Assembly (NCBI GenBank): GCA_029262055.1 | Contig: JAJDAD010000114.1 | Span: 1 to 64,000 of the forward strand | Direction: 5' to 3' | Length of the DNA: 64,000 nucleotides | DNA from: Candidatus Zhuqueibacterota bacterium | GTDB lineage: Bacteria > Zhuqueibacterota > Zhuqueibacteria > Oceanimicrobiales > Oceanimicrobiaceae | Shown here: positions 42,144 through 50,753 of the stretch, piece after piece | Layout: every line of letters begins with the position of its first letter | How positions within the stretch are numbered: position 1 is the stretch's first letter | Made by a program: the position numbers and the translations under genes | The notes under the pieces: model-generated | Databases searched by the model: none | Seen by the model: the letters and a program-made list of their open reading frames with translations, nothing else | Told to the model about the DNA's origin: nothing

Positions 42144-44213
42144 TTACCGTTGCAATTGCATCGAACCGGCAGATATAATCAACTTTTCCATGGCTGCAAC
42201 AACCATAAGTTCTGCCTGCCCTCTTGGTTTACTGGCTTGTTTCACGGACGCCAGGCTTTGCTTTACCCAGGAATCGGGACGTTTCTTTTGCTGCGAGATG
42301 CTCGAAACAGCCTCGAGACCGAGGTGCGATATTTTTGATAAATCTTCAGACAGACTTCCTATTTCCGCAAGAATGGGTGAAACTGCAATTAGCTCTTGTA
42401 ACCGGAGATGATTGTCTCGCCAGCGCGAAAGATACTCAACGATCCTGCGCTCGGCCTCATCGCCGGAAGCCGTACTTGTGAGAAACCGGTCAACAGCCTT
42501 CCTGAAACGACGGGCCACCTTCGCATCCGGCCGGGCGGCGTCCACAACGCGAGTCAGGGGTGAATGCGAAGTGTAGGCTTTCTGCCGCCCACGGGTATAA
42601 ACTTTGACCGGCTCCAGGACGTCTACCAGAGTCTTCAGGGGCGCGATATCGCCACCACCGGCCAGGCGCCGCAGCAACATGTCATAGTTCTTCTCATGAG
42701 TCAGCCCATGTTCTTCCAGTTGCAGACTGATGATTTCCAGACGGCGATACATGTCGTCCACATCCGTTACCGAGCGCGGCGACCATAACCGCTCTGCGAT
42801 GGCGGCGGTTCGGGGCCAAATACGCGAATCGATTGTCTCCGGACTGACGAATTCCGCCCACATAGTTGCCTCACCGCCCAGAATGTTCTTGCGCTCCTGT
42901 TCCGAAAGCGGCAAGTCCGCTGGTAACGGGTCATTCAGATAATGGAAATCAGTCGGACTGATGTGGTCGATGTAGTAACCGTTAGAGAGCAGGCTTCTGT
43001 AGCCCATTTGCGCGGCTCTGGTCATCGAGTCACGCCCACGCCATGACTGTATAACGATGTTCCGGGGAATGTCCTCATGCAAAATTTCATCCCAGCCGAC
43101 CATGATTTTGTCGAAACCGGTCAAAATCTCCAGCACCCGCCGATTGAAGTAGGCTTGCAGGCCGGCATTGTCAGCGATGCCATTTTTCTGCATGAACGCC
43201 TGGATGTCTGCATTCTCATTCCAATGCTTAGCTTCATGTCCCCCCTCATGCTCGATTTCGTCACCCCCGATGTGAAAATACGGGTCAGGAAACAATTGGG
43301 CCATCTCACCAAAAAAGCGACTCAGGAATGTGTAGGTAAATTCTGTCGCGGGATTCAAGACTGGATAGAAAATACCCCACTTGCGTTCCACCATGTAGGG
43401 ACCCGGTGCACTTGCCAATTCAGGATAGGCCACTAGCCAGGAGGTGGCATGGCCCGGAACGTCAAACTCCGGCACAACACGGATGCCGCGTTGCTCCGCA
43501 TAGTCGACCACGTCCTTGATCTGTGCCTGGGCATAATAGAAGCCGTCCGAACCCAGCTCATGCAGCTTCGGGTAGACCTTGCTTTCAACCCGAAAGCCTT
43601 GATCTTCACTCAAATGCCAGTGCAGAACATTGAGCTTGACCGCGGCCATGGCATCGAGATTTCTTTTGACCACCTCCACCGGCATGAAGTGGCGACAGGC
43701 ATCGATGAGCAAGCCACGCCAGGGAAACCGCGGTGTGTCAACGATTCTCACGCCAGGGAAGAAGTAGCCATTTCCATCGACAGACAAGAGCTGCAGCAAG
43801 GTTTCCAGCCCCCGCAACGCTCCCAGGTCAGTGGCTGCGTCCAGGATCACAACTGAATCTGAGACCACCAGCGTGTAGGATTCGTCCTCTCCGAGCAGGA
43901 CCTGCCCCTCCTTTTTGCTTTTGATCATCAGACTCGCCGAACCGGCCGAATCACTTTTGCGGATAAAATCCTGAGAAAAGAACAATCCGGTTCGGCCTGA
44001 CAGTCGCCGCAATACCCGCGTTGCGTACGAATAGAGCCTGTCCGCACCGACTCCTGAAACTTTTAAGGTGAACGACTCGTCCAGTCTGAAACCCTGCCCT
44101 GAAAACGCCATCTGTGCAGGAACAGGCATAAGCCGGATAGCTGCGTCTTGCGCCGGCAAGCCCGGACAGCAGGTGAAAAATGTCAGCAAGAAAATTCTAT
44201 GGAATGAGTTCAT
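42144..44213 (-). CDS. Beta-N-acetylhexosaminidase, GH20
   Basis: 689-residue exported enzyme that releases terminal N-acetylhexosamines. Signal peptide (IFLLTFFTCCPGLPA), GH20b domain (about 25-165), then the catalytic TIM barrel from PRFPWRGLLIDACRHF. Catalytic Asp-Glu in HIGGDEIEHEG near residue 317, and WHLSEDQGFRV, PEFDVPGHATSW and the tryptophan region GGEATMWAEFV. A C-terminal helical region of ~170 residues has no assigned function. It lies after the NagB fusion gene on the same strand, consistent with amino-sugar scavenging. Confidence 0.93.
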   Translation of the reverse strand: MNSFHRIFLLTFFTCCPGLPAQDAAIRLMPVPAQMAFSGQGFRLDESFTLKVSGVGADRLYSYATRVLRRLSGRTGLFFSQDFIRKSDSAGSASLMIKSKKEGQVLLGEDESYTLVVSDSVVILDAATDLGALRGLETLLQLLSVDGNGYFFPGVRIVDTPRFPWRGLLIDACRHFMPVEVVKRNLDAMAAVKLNVLHWHLSEDQGFRVESKVYPKLHELGSDGFYYAQAQIKDVVDYAEQRGIRVVPEFDVPGHATSWLVAYPELASAPGPYMVERKWGIFYPVLNPATEFTYTFLSRFFGEMAQLFPDPYFHIGGDEIEHEGGHEAKHWNENADIQAFMQKNGIADNAGLQAYFNRRVLEILTGFDKIMVGWDEILHEDIPRNIVIQSWRGRDSMTRAAQMGYRSLLSNGYYIDHISPTDFHYLNDPLPADLPLSEQERKNILGGEATMWAEFVSPETIDSRIWPRTAAIAERLWSPRSVTDVDDMYRRLEIISLQLEEHGLTHEKNYDMLLRRLAGGGDIAPLKTLVDVLEPVKVYTRGRQKAYTSHSPLTRVVDAARPDAKVARRFRKAVDRFLTSTASGDEAERRIVEYLSRWRDNHLRLQELIAVSPILAEIGSLSEDLSKISHLGLEAVSSISQQKKRPDSWVKQSLASVKQASKPRGQAELMVVAAMEKLIISAGSMQLQR

Positions 44214-44401
44214 CGTTTGTGTTAGCTCCGGTTATGTGTCTCAAACACACCCGCGCTGCCGACTCTTCCGTGCGCATCAATATCGCGATTGGGAGCACGC
44301 CAGACCCCAAACTGCGAAATAGGGCAGGGCTAATCAAAGTCTCCAGAGCGTACTTTCCCAATGCCAAACTGCGCGCACCAAACCACTGCGCTTTCAGCAC
44401 C

Positions 44402-46768
44402 CTAGCTTTCAGTCGTCTTACGTAACTGGGTTGATTTATTGTAGAATTCCTGTAACCCCATCACCTTCAGATAAACGAATCCGCGCGCCGACCGAATGCG
44501 TGAATCGCTATTGCGGTAGAAGTAGTCCCGTCCGAGAACAGTCTTCATGTATTGGTACTGTTGCACATGAATCCGTTTAGCCAACCCCGAAAAAGGACCA
44601 TCAAACTCGAAGCTCGGAAAAGAGGCATTGGCTTGTGATACGAAAGAGTTCAGGAATGTATCTTTTAGAATAGTCATCCCGTTGAAGGTCACCGGAATGA
44701 TTAGGTCAGCCTCAGCCGGATGATAGCGGTACCAGACGTTTCGGTAGCCCCACACCTTGATGTCATCCCGGCCGGTCTCGTCCTGATAAATCCGCAGCGC
44801 TGCCGAAATCGCCTGCAACACCTTGTAGTGCGTATCAGGGCCGCTACCTTCCGGATCGAGCGCCACTGTAACGATGGTAGGCTGCACCTTTCTGAGGATT
44901 TCCACGACGGGCATAACGTCGCGATCGACCTCGGGTTCCTCAGTAAAAATATCTCCGGTATAGAAGCCCAGCCGGGAATGAATCACCGAATCAGCACCGA
45001 AGCCGAAATAGCCCCACAAGACATCTGCCTCCCACTCTCGAATCATGCCCTTTAGTTTTTGCATCTGCGTGTCGTCTTTCTTGCCGGGATACTGGGCGTT
45101 AAGGTAGGTCATCAATTCCTGCAGACGGGCGGCAAAATCATTCAGCGAGTCGTCGCCATAGATTTCGTGCAGGCAACGCAGAAAGCGTCGGGCCTGACCC
45201 TCCTTCATGGCAAAATGGTCGCTAGCAGCGAGGCCATCGAGAAATTGATACACATCCCGATTCTTGTAAATCAGATTATCGCTTTTAAAATACGCATTGC
45301 TGATCAGCCGGCCAAAGCTTTCGGTGCCTAAAAGCTCCAACGCGTTCCGCGCCTGCTCCAACATGAACGTGTTTGTGACCGCGGTAAACCCGCTGGTCAG
45401 ATAATTGAAGTAATGCGTGTTGGACTGCTCCCGCATAAGCCGGACCAAATAGGGCAAATATCCCAGCATAATGTCATCGTGATGCGGGGCCGTGTGCAGA
45501 AACGCTTCATTTTCGACCGGCTGCAGCGCGTCATTGATCCTCTTCTGGTACTCACTTGCAATGCCGGTCAAAGTATCACTGACCCCCGCGCCCAGGTGGT
45601 TCAGAACAAGAGCGCTACAACGATTGGACTTGAAATCTTCAGCCGTCAGGTCTACCAACCTCTTTTTCCGGGAAAGCGCCAAATCGGTTATTTCCAGCAT
45701 GCGGTCGAAGTCGGACAAGTGCTGTTTTTCTTGCAGTGCTGCGTGGCGGCGCTCGGTCAGAAGTTTTGCCGAACCCTCAGTGATATAGAATGCTGCATTG
45801 ACCAGGTCGGACAAAACCGTGGCCGGTACTTCGTTGCCTTTCTCTGACTCAATCGCCTGTTTCACGATCCCGGCCTTTGCTTCTCCCGCAGCGATTATGA
45901 TCGCGGTTGTCTCAGGGGAATAGACAATGGTCTGCAAGCCGATAGTGATTACCAGCCGGCTCCTGGACACTTCAATCCCGCCCAGGTCAGTGGCCGCCGC
46001 CGCTTGCGTTTCATAATTGGTTTCGCACAAACGAGTTGTCGAAAAGTGGTCGGAACCTTGCACATTGAATCCAATATGGCCGTCCGGCCCAATGCCGCCG
46101 AGGAAGAATCCGATGCCGCCCAGCTCCCTGATCCGCTCCTCATACTCGGTACAGAATTGATCCACAGCCACTATGACCTGTTTTTGTTTGCTTTCATGTC
46201 CGTTTTGGGGCGGGCGCGTCCGCAGCGACAAATCGACAATATCGTCGGGCCAGATTTGCTTAAGCGACTCATTCGGTGCCAGACCAATCTCATCAGGATT
46301 GATCAGCATGGCCTTCTTGCGGTCAAGACCAAACCCATCGATATAGAAATTGTTGACGTAATGGAAGAAACTGTTATGTTGACTGGAACTGATCGGATAG
46401 AACTCATCGATCTGAATAAAGTGGAAACTCTGCATGTCAGGTTTGCAGCCTGGATCTAACTCATGCTCTTCAAGAATCCTGGTGACCTCAGCACTTTCCC
46501 AGTTCCGCAGCAGGTGTGTTACCCATTTAATGAAGTGTTCAGGGGTCTTCCCAGTCGGCAATGATATGGTCCAGCCGGGATTCTTCTGAGCCCACTCTAT
46601 GAAACGCAGGGCAGCATATTTCCCCAGCGAAGGGAAATTCTTGACTATGAACGTCCTGATTTTCTCAGTCGGCACATAAATGGCCCGATAATCTGAATTC
46701 TCCAGCAGAGTCTTTTCAATGGAAGATGGGGTCGGGGTCGGGCTCTGATTTCGTTTTTCTTTTTCCAC
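44402..46768 (-). CDS. nagB: NagB-type glucosamine-6-phosphate deaminase fused to a PIG-L deacetylase-like domain
   Basis: About 788 residues. N-terminal NagB fold (about 30-350): SLPTGKTPEHF, catalytic Asp in IQIDEFYP, and GGIGPDGHIGFNVQGSDH with the catalytic His. C-terminal LmbE/PIG-L-like domain (about 420-780) with zinc motif HTAPHHDDIMLGYLP, as in N-acetyl-sugar deacetylases. The two steps, deacetylation and deamination, could be joined in one chain; Bacteroidetes have similar fusions. GTG at 46768 with AGAGGA upstream is preferred; an ATG at 46798 overlapping the kinase gene is possible. Confidence 0.87.
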   Translation of the reverse strand: MEKEKRNQSPTPTPSSIEKTLLENSDYRAIYVPTEKIRTFIVKNFPSLGKYAALRFIEWAQKNPGWTISLPTGKTPEHFIKWVTHLLRNWESAEVTRILEEHELDPGCKPDMQSFHFIQIDEFYPISSSQHNSFFHYVNNFYIDGFGLDRKKAMLINPDEIGLAPNESLKQIWPDDIVDLSLRTRPPQNGHESKQKQVIVAVDQFCTEYEERIRELGGIGFFLGGIGPDGHIGFNVQGSDHFSTTRLCETNYETQAAAATDLGGIEVSRSRLVITIGLQTIVYSPETTAIIIAAGEAKAGIVKQAIESEKGNEVPATVLSDLVNAAFYITEGSAKLLTERRHAALQEKQHLSDFDRMLEITDLALSRKKRLVDLTAEDFKSNRCSALVLNHLGAGVSDTLTGIASEYQKRINDALQPVENEAFLHTAPHHDDIMLGYLPYLVRLMREQSNTHYFNYLTSGFTAVTNTFMLEQARNALELLGTESFGRLISNAYFKSDNLIYKNRDVYQFLDGLAASDHFAMKEGQARRFLRCLHEIYGDDSLNDFAARLQELMTYLNAQYPGKKDDTQMQKLKGMIREWEADVLWGYFGFGADSVIHSRLGFYTGDIFTEEPEVDRDVMPVVEILRKVQPTIVTVALDPEGSGPDTHYKVLQAISAALRIYQDETGRDDIKVWGYRNVWYRYHPAEADLIIPVTFNGMTILKDTFLNSFVSQANASFPSFEFDGPFSGLAKRIHVQQYQYMKTVLGRDYFYRNSDSRIRSARGFVYLKVMGLQEFYNKSTQLRKTTES

Positions 46769-46790
46769 GCTCGTATCCTCTGAACAGCCG

Positions 46791-47759
46791 TTAATCATGT
46801 GAGTTATTTGAAGTCAGAAACAGCGAAGCTGCTCCCAGAACAGCCACCCTGCCACCGGGCACCTGCGATTCCAGAATCGCCACCTTGCCGCGGTATGTAG
46901 GCAAAACGCTGGCTTCAAAATAGCGCCGAATGGGCTCAAACAGAATCTCACCTGCCTTAACCAGGCCGCCGAACAAAATGATCGCCTCCGGGTCCTGGTA
47001 GGTAACAAAGTCCGCCAGTTTGCGCCCCAGAATCTTGCCAGTAAACTCGAAAGCCTCGAGCGCCAGGGCGTCACCACCTGCGGCCGCTTCGGCAATCATT
47101 TGCGAGGTTATGTTTTCAAAGCTGGCGCGACACAGATCACTGTCCCAGCGTTTGCGGGCCATGAGCTCGATCGCGGTTCTGCGCAGACCCGGAGCCGACA
47201 CGAAAGTCTCAAGACAGCCGACCTTACCACAGCCACACTTCCTGACCCCCATGTCCGTGCTGGAGTGCCCCAACTCACCGGCGAGGCCGTGGGCACCATT
47301 TAGTATTTTCCCGTCGATGACAATTCCGCTGCCAAGACCGGTGCCAAGCGTGATCATCAGAAAATTCTGCACACCCTTGGCGACACCGAAATGCAGCTCA
47401 CCCAAAGCCGCCGCGTTGGCGTCATTGATGATTCTCATAGGTAGATCCGTGTGACGCTTGAGCATCCCCATCAGGTCGATGGCGCCCCATTCAAGATTGG
47501 CCGGGGCTTCTATTGTGCCGCTTAGAAAATTGACATTTGGCGCGGCGATTCCTATCCCAATTAAATCGCCAGACTCGGGAAAAGAGGAAATCTGCTGACC
47601 CACGACATCGGCCAGGTGGGCCACAAAACTACTAGCGTCCTTATAAGAACGCGTGGGAAAACTCATTTCTTGCAAGCAGGTTCCGCTTTGAGTGACCAGA
47701 CCAACCACCGTGTTGGTCCCACCGATATCTATCCCAATTGCCCTGACTTTCTCGCTCAT
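46791..47759 (-). CDS. ROK-family sugar kinase
   Basis: 322 residues: phosphate loop GIDIGGTNTVVGLV, catalytic Asp in RIINDANAAALGEL, GLAGELGHSS, and the ROK zinc motif KCGCGKVGCLETFVSA. Probably phosphorylates glucose, GlcNAc or mannose-type hexoses; its position between a ROK repressor and NagB favours an N-acetylhexosamine. 17 bases after the repressor gene, clearly cotranscribed. Confidence 0.9.
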   Translation of the reverse strand: MSEKVRAIGIDIGGTNTVVGLVTQSGTCLQEMSFPTRSYKDASSFVAHLADVVGQQISSFPESGDLIGIGIAAPNVNFLSGTIEAPANLEWGAIDLMGMLKRHTDLPMRIINDANAAALGELHFGVAKGVQNFLMITLGTGLGSGIVIDGKILNGAHGLAGELGHSSTDMGVRKCGCGKVGCLETFVSAPGLRRTAIELMARKRWDSDLCRASFENITSQMIAEAAAGGDALALEAFEFTGKILGRKLADFVTYQDPEAIILFGGLVKAGEILFEPIRRYFEASVLPTYRGKVAILESQVPGGRVAVLGAASLFLTSNNSHD

Positions 47760-47776
47760 ACCTGGTTTATGACCTC

Positions 47777-48988
47777 CTAAAGAATGATTTTGTAATCGTT
47801 AAAGAGTTCCTTGATTACCAATGTACCCGCCCCTACCAAACGAGGGTCTGCGGCAAGGGAGGATGGCAAAATTTTTATGTCGCGTGGCTTGCCAAAAAAG
47901 GAACGCTGTGAAATGGTCTTAAACATCTCCGGATAGATGGTATCCCAGACTTGAATGATTCTACCACCGATGATGATGGCTTGTGGGTCAAGAGCATTGA
48001 CTATTTTGGCAACGCCCATGCCTAAAAAGCGGCCCGTTTCCAGAAGAATGGCGCGGGCTTCAGCTTCTTCGCCTTCGGCTCTTGCCATTATATCTGCAAA
48101 TGTCAAACGCGCCGCCTCGTCTGGATGCAACCGGCACAAGTCAGCATATCTGCGCACGACCGCCCTGCTTGAAGCGTATGATTCCAAGCACCCCTTATTG
48201 CCACAGGAACAGAGCTGGCCACCCTCAAATATTGTCATGTGACCGAACTCGCCGGACGCGTGGGATTCGCCACGCACCAGCTTCTTATCGATCACAATTC
48301 CGGCACCAATACCGGGCCCCACCGACAAGAAGACAAAATTGCGAAGCTCCATAGCGTGACTACCAAACCACATTTCAGCAAGCGCAGAGGCATTTGAATC
48401 GTTATCAACCACAACAATTCCCGCTTCCTGCCACGCTGCGTCGATGATCTCACCTATCCTAAAATCCTTCCACTTCAGATTTGGCGCAACAATGACTTCA
48501 GATTGCGTGGAGTCGACGATACCCGCGATACTGACTCCGATTCCTCTGAGAAGGGCAATCTCTGATGACTTTTTCAGGGTGCGCAGCTCGGCGACACAGC
48601 GCATTACAAAATCCTCAGGATTGTCCACCACGGTCTCAAGCGAGGCCGTCCCGGCAAAACTGCCATCGATATCCATCATCGCGATCCGCGTTAGCCTGGC
48701 ATCGATATTGATTGCGCCGACAAAATGCCGACCTTTTTGCAGCCTCAGATTGATGGGATTTCGACCAACGTTGCGGTCCCTATCTTCTTCCTCAATCAGC
48801 AGTTGCTCATCGAGCAACTCCGCGACCACACTGGAAACAGTGCTCTTGTTGAGGCCAGTCATCTTTGCAATTTGAATCCGCGAGATTGGTTGATGCTCGC
48901 GGATCAGATTCAAAATGAGCGCTCGGTTTACGCTCTTGACGACTTTAACATTCCCACCGATCATAGTATTCTGACGAGGGACAAGCAA
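47777..48988 (-). CDS. ROK-family transcriptional repressor (NagC/Mlc-like)
   Basis: 403 residues: N-terminal winged helix (NRALILNLIREHQPISRIQI, then AKMTGLNKSTVSSVVAELL) followed by a ROK sugar-binding domain with NDSNASALAEMWFG, GEFGHMTI and zinc motif CSCGNKGCLESY. A likely sugar-responsive regulator of its own operon. The TTG at 48988 has GAGGT 4-5 bases upstream; ATG 48964, eight codons on, has no such site. Preceded by a good promoter with a dyad (49005-49051). Confidence 0.9.
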   Translation of the reverse strand: MLVPRQNTMIGGNVKVVKSVNRALILNLIREHQPISRIQIAKMTGLNKSTVSSVVAELLDEQLLIEEEDRDRNVGRNPINLRLQKGRHFVGAINIDARLTRIAMMDIDGSFAGTASLETVVDNPEDFVMRCVAELRTLKKSSEIALLRGIGVSIAGIVDSTQSEVIVAPNLKWKDFRIGEIIDAAWQEAGIVVVDNDSNASALAEMWFGSHAMELRNFVFLSVGPGIGAGIVIDKKLVRGESHASGEFGHMTIFEGGQLCSCGNKGCLESYASSRAVVRRYADLCRLHPDEAARLTFADIMARAEGEEAEARAILLETGRFLGMGVAKIVNALDPQAIIIGGRIIQVWDTIYPEMFKTISQRSFFGKPRDIKILPSSLAADPRLVGAGTLVIKELFNDYKIIL

Positions 48989-49004
48989 TCAGACCTCAAT
49001 TAGT

Positions 49005-49051
49005 TGGTTGTTCAAACCATCTATAATAATCCAAACGCAGGTAAAAGTCAA
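49005..49051 (-). promoter_or_regulatory. Promoter and candidate operator of the amino-sugar operon
   Basis: On the minus strand: TTGACT (49051-49046), 17-base spacer, TATTAT (49028-49023), a strong sigma-70-type match. The dyad TGGTT-N5-AACCA (49005-49019) sits at the expected start of transcription, a natural place for repressor binding, likely by the ROK protein encoded just downstream. Confidence 0.6.
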
Positions 49052-49179
49052 CAACGCGCCGCTCATCTTCATGCCGGGAAGCTTTTGCTTCAGGTAATGG
49101 GACCCAAGCGCAGGCCACTATTTCTATGCACCCGGCTGCAACAATTGATTCCTTCAGGCCTGACTTACACGATCCGCAA

Positions 49180-50490
49180 TCACTGCGCTGTAACCAAGCG
49201 ATGCATCAACACGGCAGCGCGTTTGGCTTGCACCGGCAGAGTGCGGATATCCCCGACTTCATCGTCCGTGTGGTCATGTGCACCACCAAGCCCGAGGCCG
49301 TCGATGACCATCTCCACCCTGCCCGCTGTGAACGAAACGTCGGCGGCTCCGGCGGCGCTTGGGTCAAGCGCTGCAACAGGACCAAAGCCAAGATCCCGGC
49401 TGACCTGATCGAGAATTCCGAGAAGTCGCTTGTTTCCCTCTGTGGGCGCCAGGGGCGGGTACGAGTCACGGAAAACCAGTTCAGCAGAGGTTTGCGGCCG
49501 GTGTTCCGTGATAATTGCTTGCATTGCTGCCTTGGCACGCTGCAATTGTTCCGGCGAGATCGTACGGATGTCTCCGTTCACCAGTGCCTGTCCGGCGACA
49601 ACATTGCTTTTGCCAAACGCTTTTCCGCGATTTAACGTAGCGTCATACTCCACATCCGTACCGGCCAGCATCACGCCGGGATTGAACGTAAGGTAACGCT
49701 CCGCAGACAGTCGCTCATAAAAACTGTTGAGAATCCGGCTGGCCTCATAAATGGCACCGGCGCCGACCTTCTCCTTAAAAATCTGCGATGAATGGGCAGG
49801 CCTGCCGGTCACCCGCAATGTCCAGCCACTGGAACTGCGGCGAGCCACAATCGCAGTCCTCGGGTCACCATCTCCGTTCTCGAATCCAAGTGCAATGTCG
49901 GCCGCATCCGCAGCCTCCACCAACGCCTGTCGTGCCAAATCGAGAGGCCGGCCGCTGCGCTCCTCGTCGCCGGTCATCACTACGGTGATGCTCATCTTTT
50001 CCAGCTGTCCCGCGGCCTTCAGAGCCTTCAGGGCCTGAATAATGATGACGTCGCCACCCTTCATATCCCCTACCCCTGGGCCGTGCACCGTCGAATCGTC
50101 GATCACTGTATAATGTTGGAACGGACTATCTACCGGGAAAACCGTGTCCAAATGCCCGATCAGCAGAATGCGCGGGCCGGAACCGTTACGTTCCGCGACC
50201 AAATGCCCGGACCGTTGAAACGTCTCTCCATCTATCCATCGTGTCGCAAATCCTAGATCGTCCAATTCAGCCATGAAGACCTGGCCGACTTCGTGGACGC
50301 CGGCAAAGTTCATGGAACCACTGTTGATGTTGACGACCTTCTCGAGCAGCGTGAGCGCTTCCGGGTTGTATTGGTCAACATACTTTACCATTGTCAGCTC
50401 TGCGTCTGACAATTGAGCACATACCTGAGGTGAATAGATGAAAAGCCCAGCTGTCACAAGCCCGGCGATCATTTGGAATTTTCGAATCAT
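49180..50490 (-). CDS. Exported M20 family metallopeptidase (carboxypeptidase G2-like)
   Basis: 436 residues with a signal peptide (MIAGLVTAGLFIYSPQVCAQ). Di-zinc site residues: His and Asp in IGHLDTVFP, Asp in GPGVGDMKGGD, catalytic and ligand Glu in VMTGDEERSG; dimerisation domain with RVTGRPAHSSQ; C-terminal His in GGAHDHTDDEVGD. Cleaves amino acids or acyl groups from peptides or conjugates in the periplasm. Same strand as the nag operon but its stop lies upstream of that operon's promoter. Confidence 0.9.
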   Translation of the reverse strand: MIRKFQMIAGLVTAGLFIYSPQVCAQLSDAELTMVKYVDQYNPEALTLLEKVVNINSGSMNFAGVHEVGQVFMAELDDLGFATRWIDGETFQRSGHLVAERNGSGPRILLIGHLDTVFPVDSPFQHYTVIDDSTVHGPGVGDMKGGDVIIIQALKALKAAGQLEKMSITVVMTGDEERSGRPLDLARQALVEAADAADIALGFENGDGDPRTAIVARRSSSGWTLRVTGRPAHSSQIFKEKVGAGAIYEASRILNSFYERLSAERYLTFNPGVMLAGTDVEYDATLNRGKAFGKSNVVAGQALVNGDIRTISPEQLQRAKAAMQAIITEHRPQTSAELVFRDSYPPLAPTEGNKRLLGILDQVSRDLGFGPVAALDPSAAGAADVSFTAGRVEMVIDGLGLGGAHDHTDDEVGDIRTLPVQAKRAAVLMHRLVTAQ

Positions 50491-50753
50491 TTTTGAATTT
50501 GCCTTTGTGGGTTACTTTGGCCAAGCATGACCTGTCGGCACCTACGACTTTGATCTCGAGTTTCTCGCGAAAACAGTCTTGTCCTTACGGAAGTAATTAA
50601 GTTTTCAAACACTCCAAATGTAAGAATGCGCTTGACAGATCAAAGCAATTTGTGGCGCTGAAATGTCCTGATTGCAGGTACGCTGCAAATAAGTGGAATG
50701 GATTAAACGGCACCCTGGATGCCCGATGACGGTTGAGGTGTGATAGCACACTA

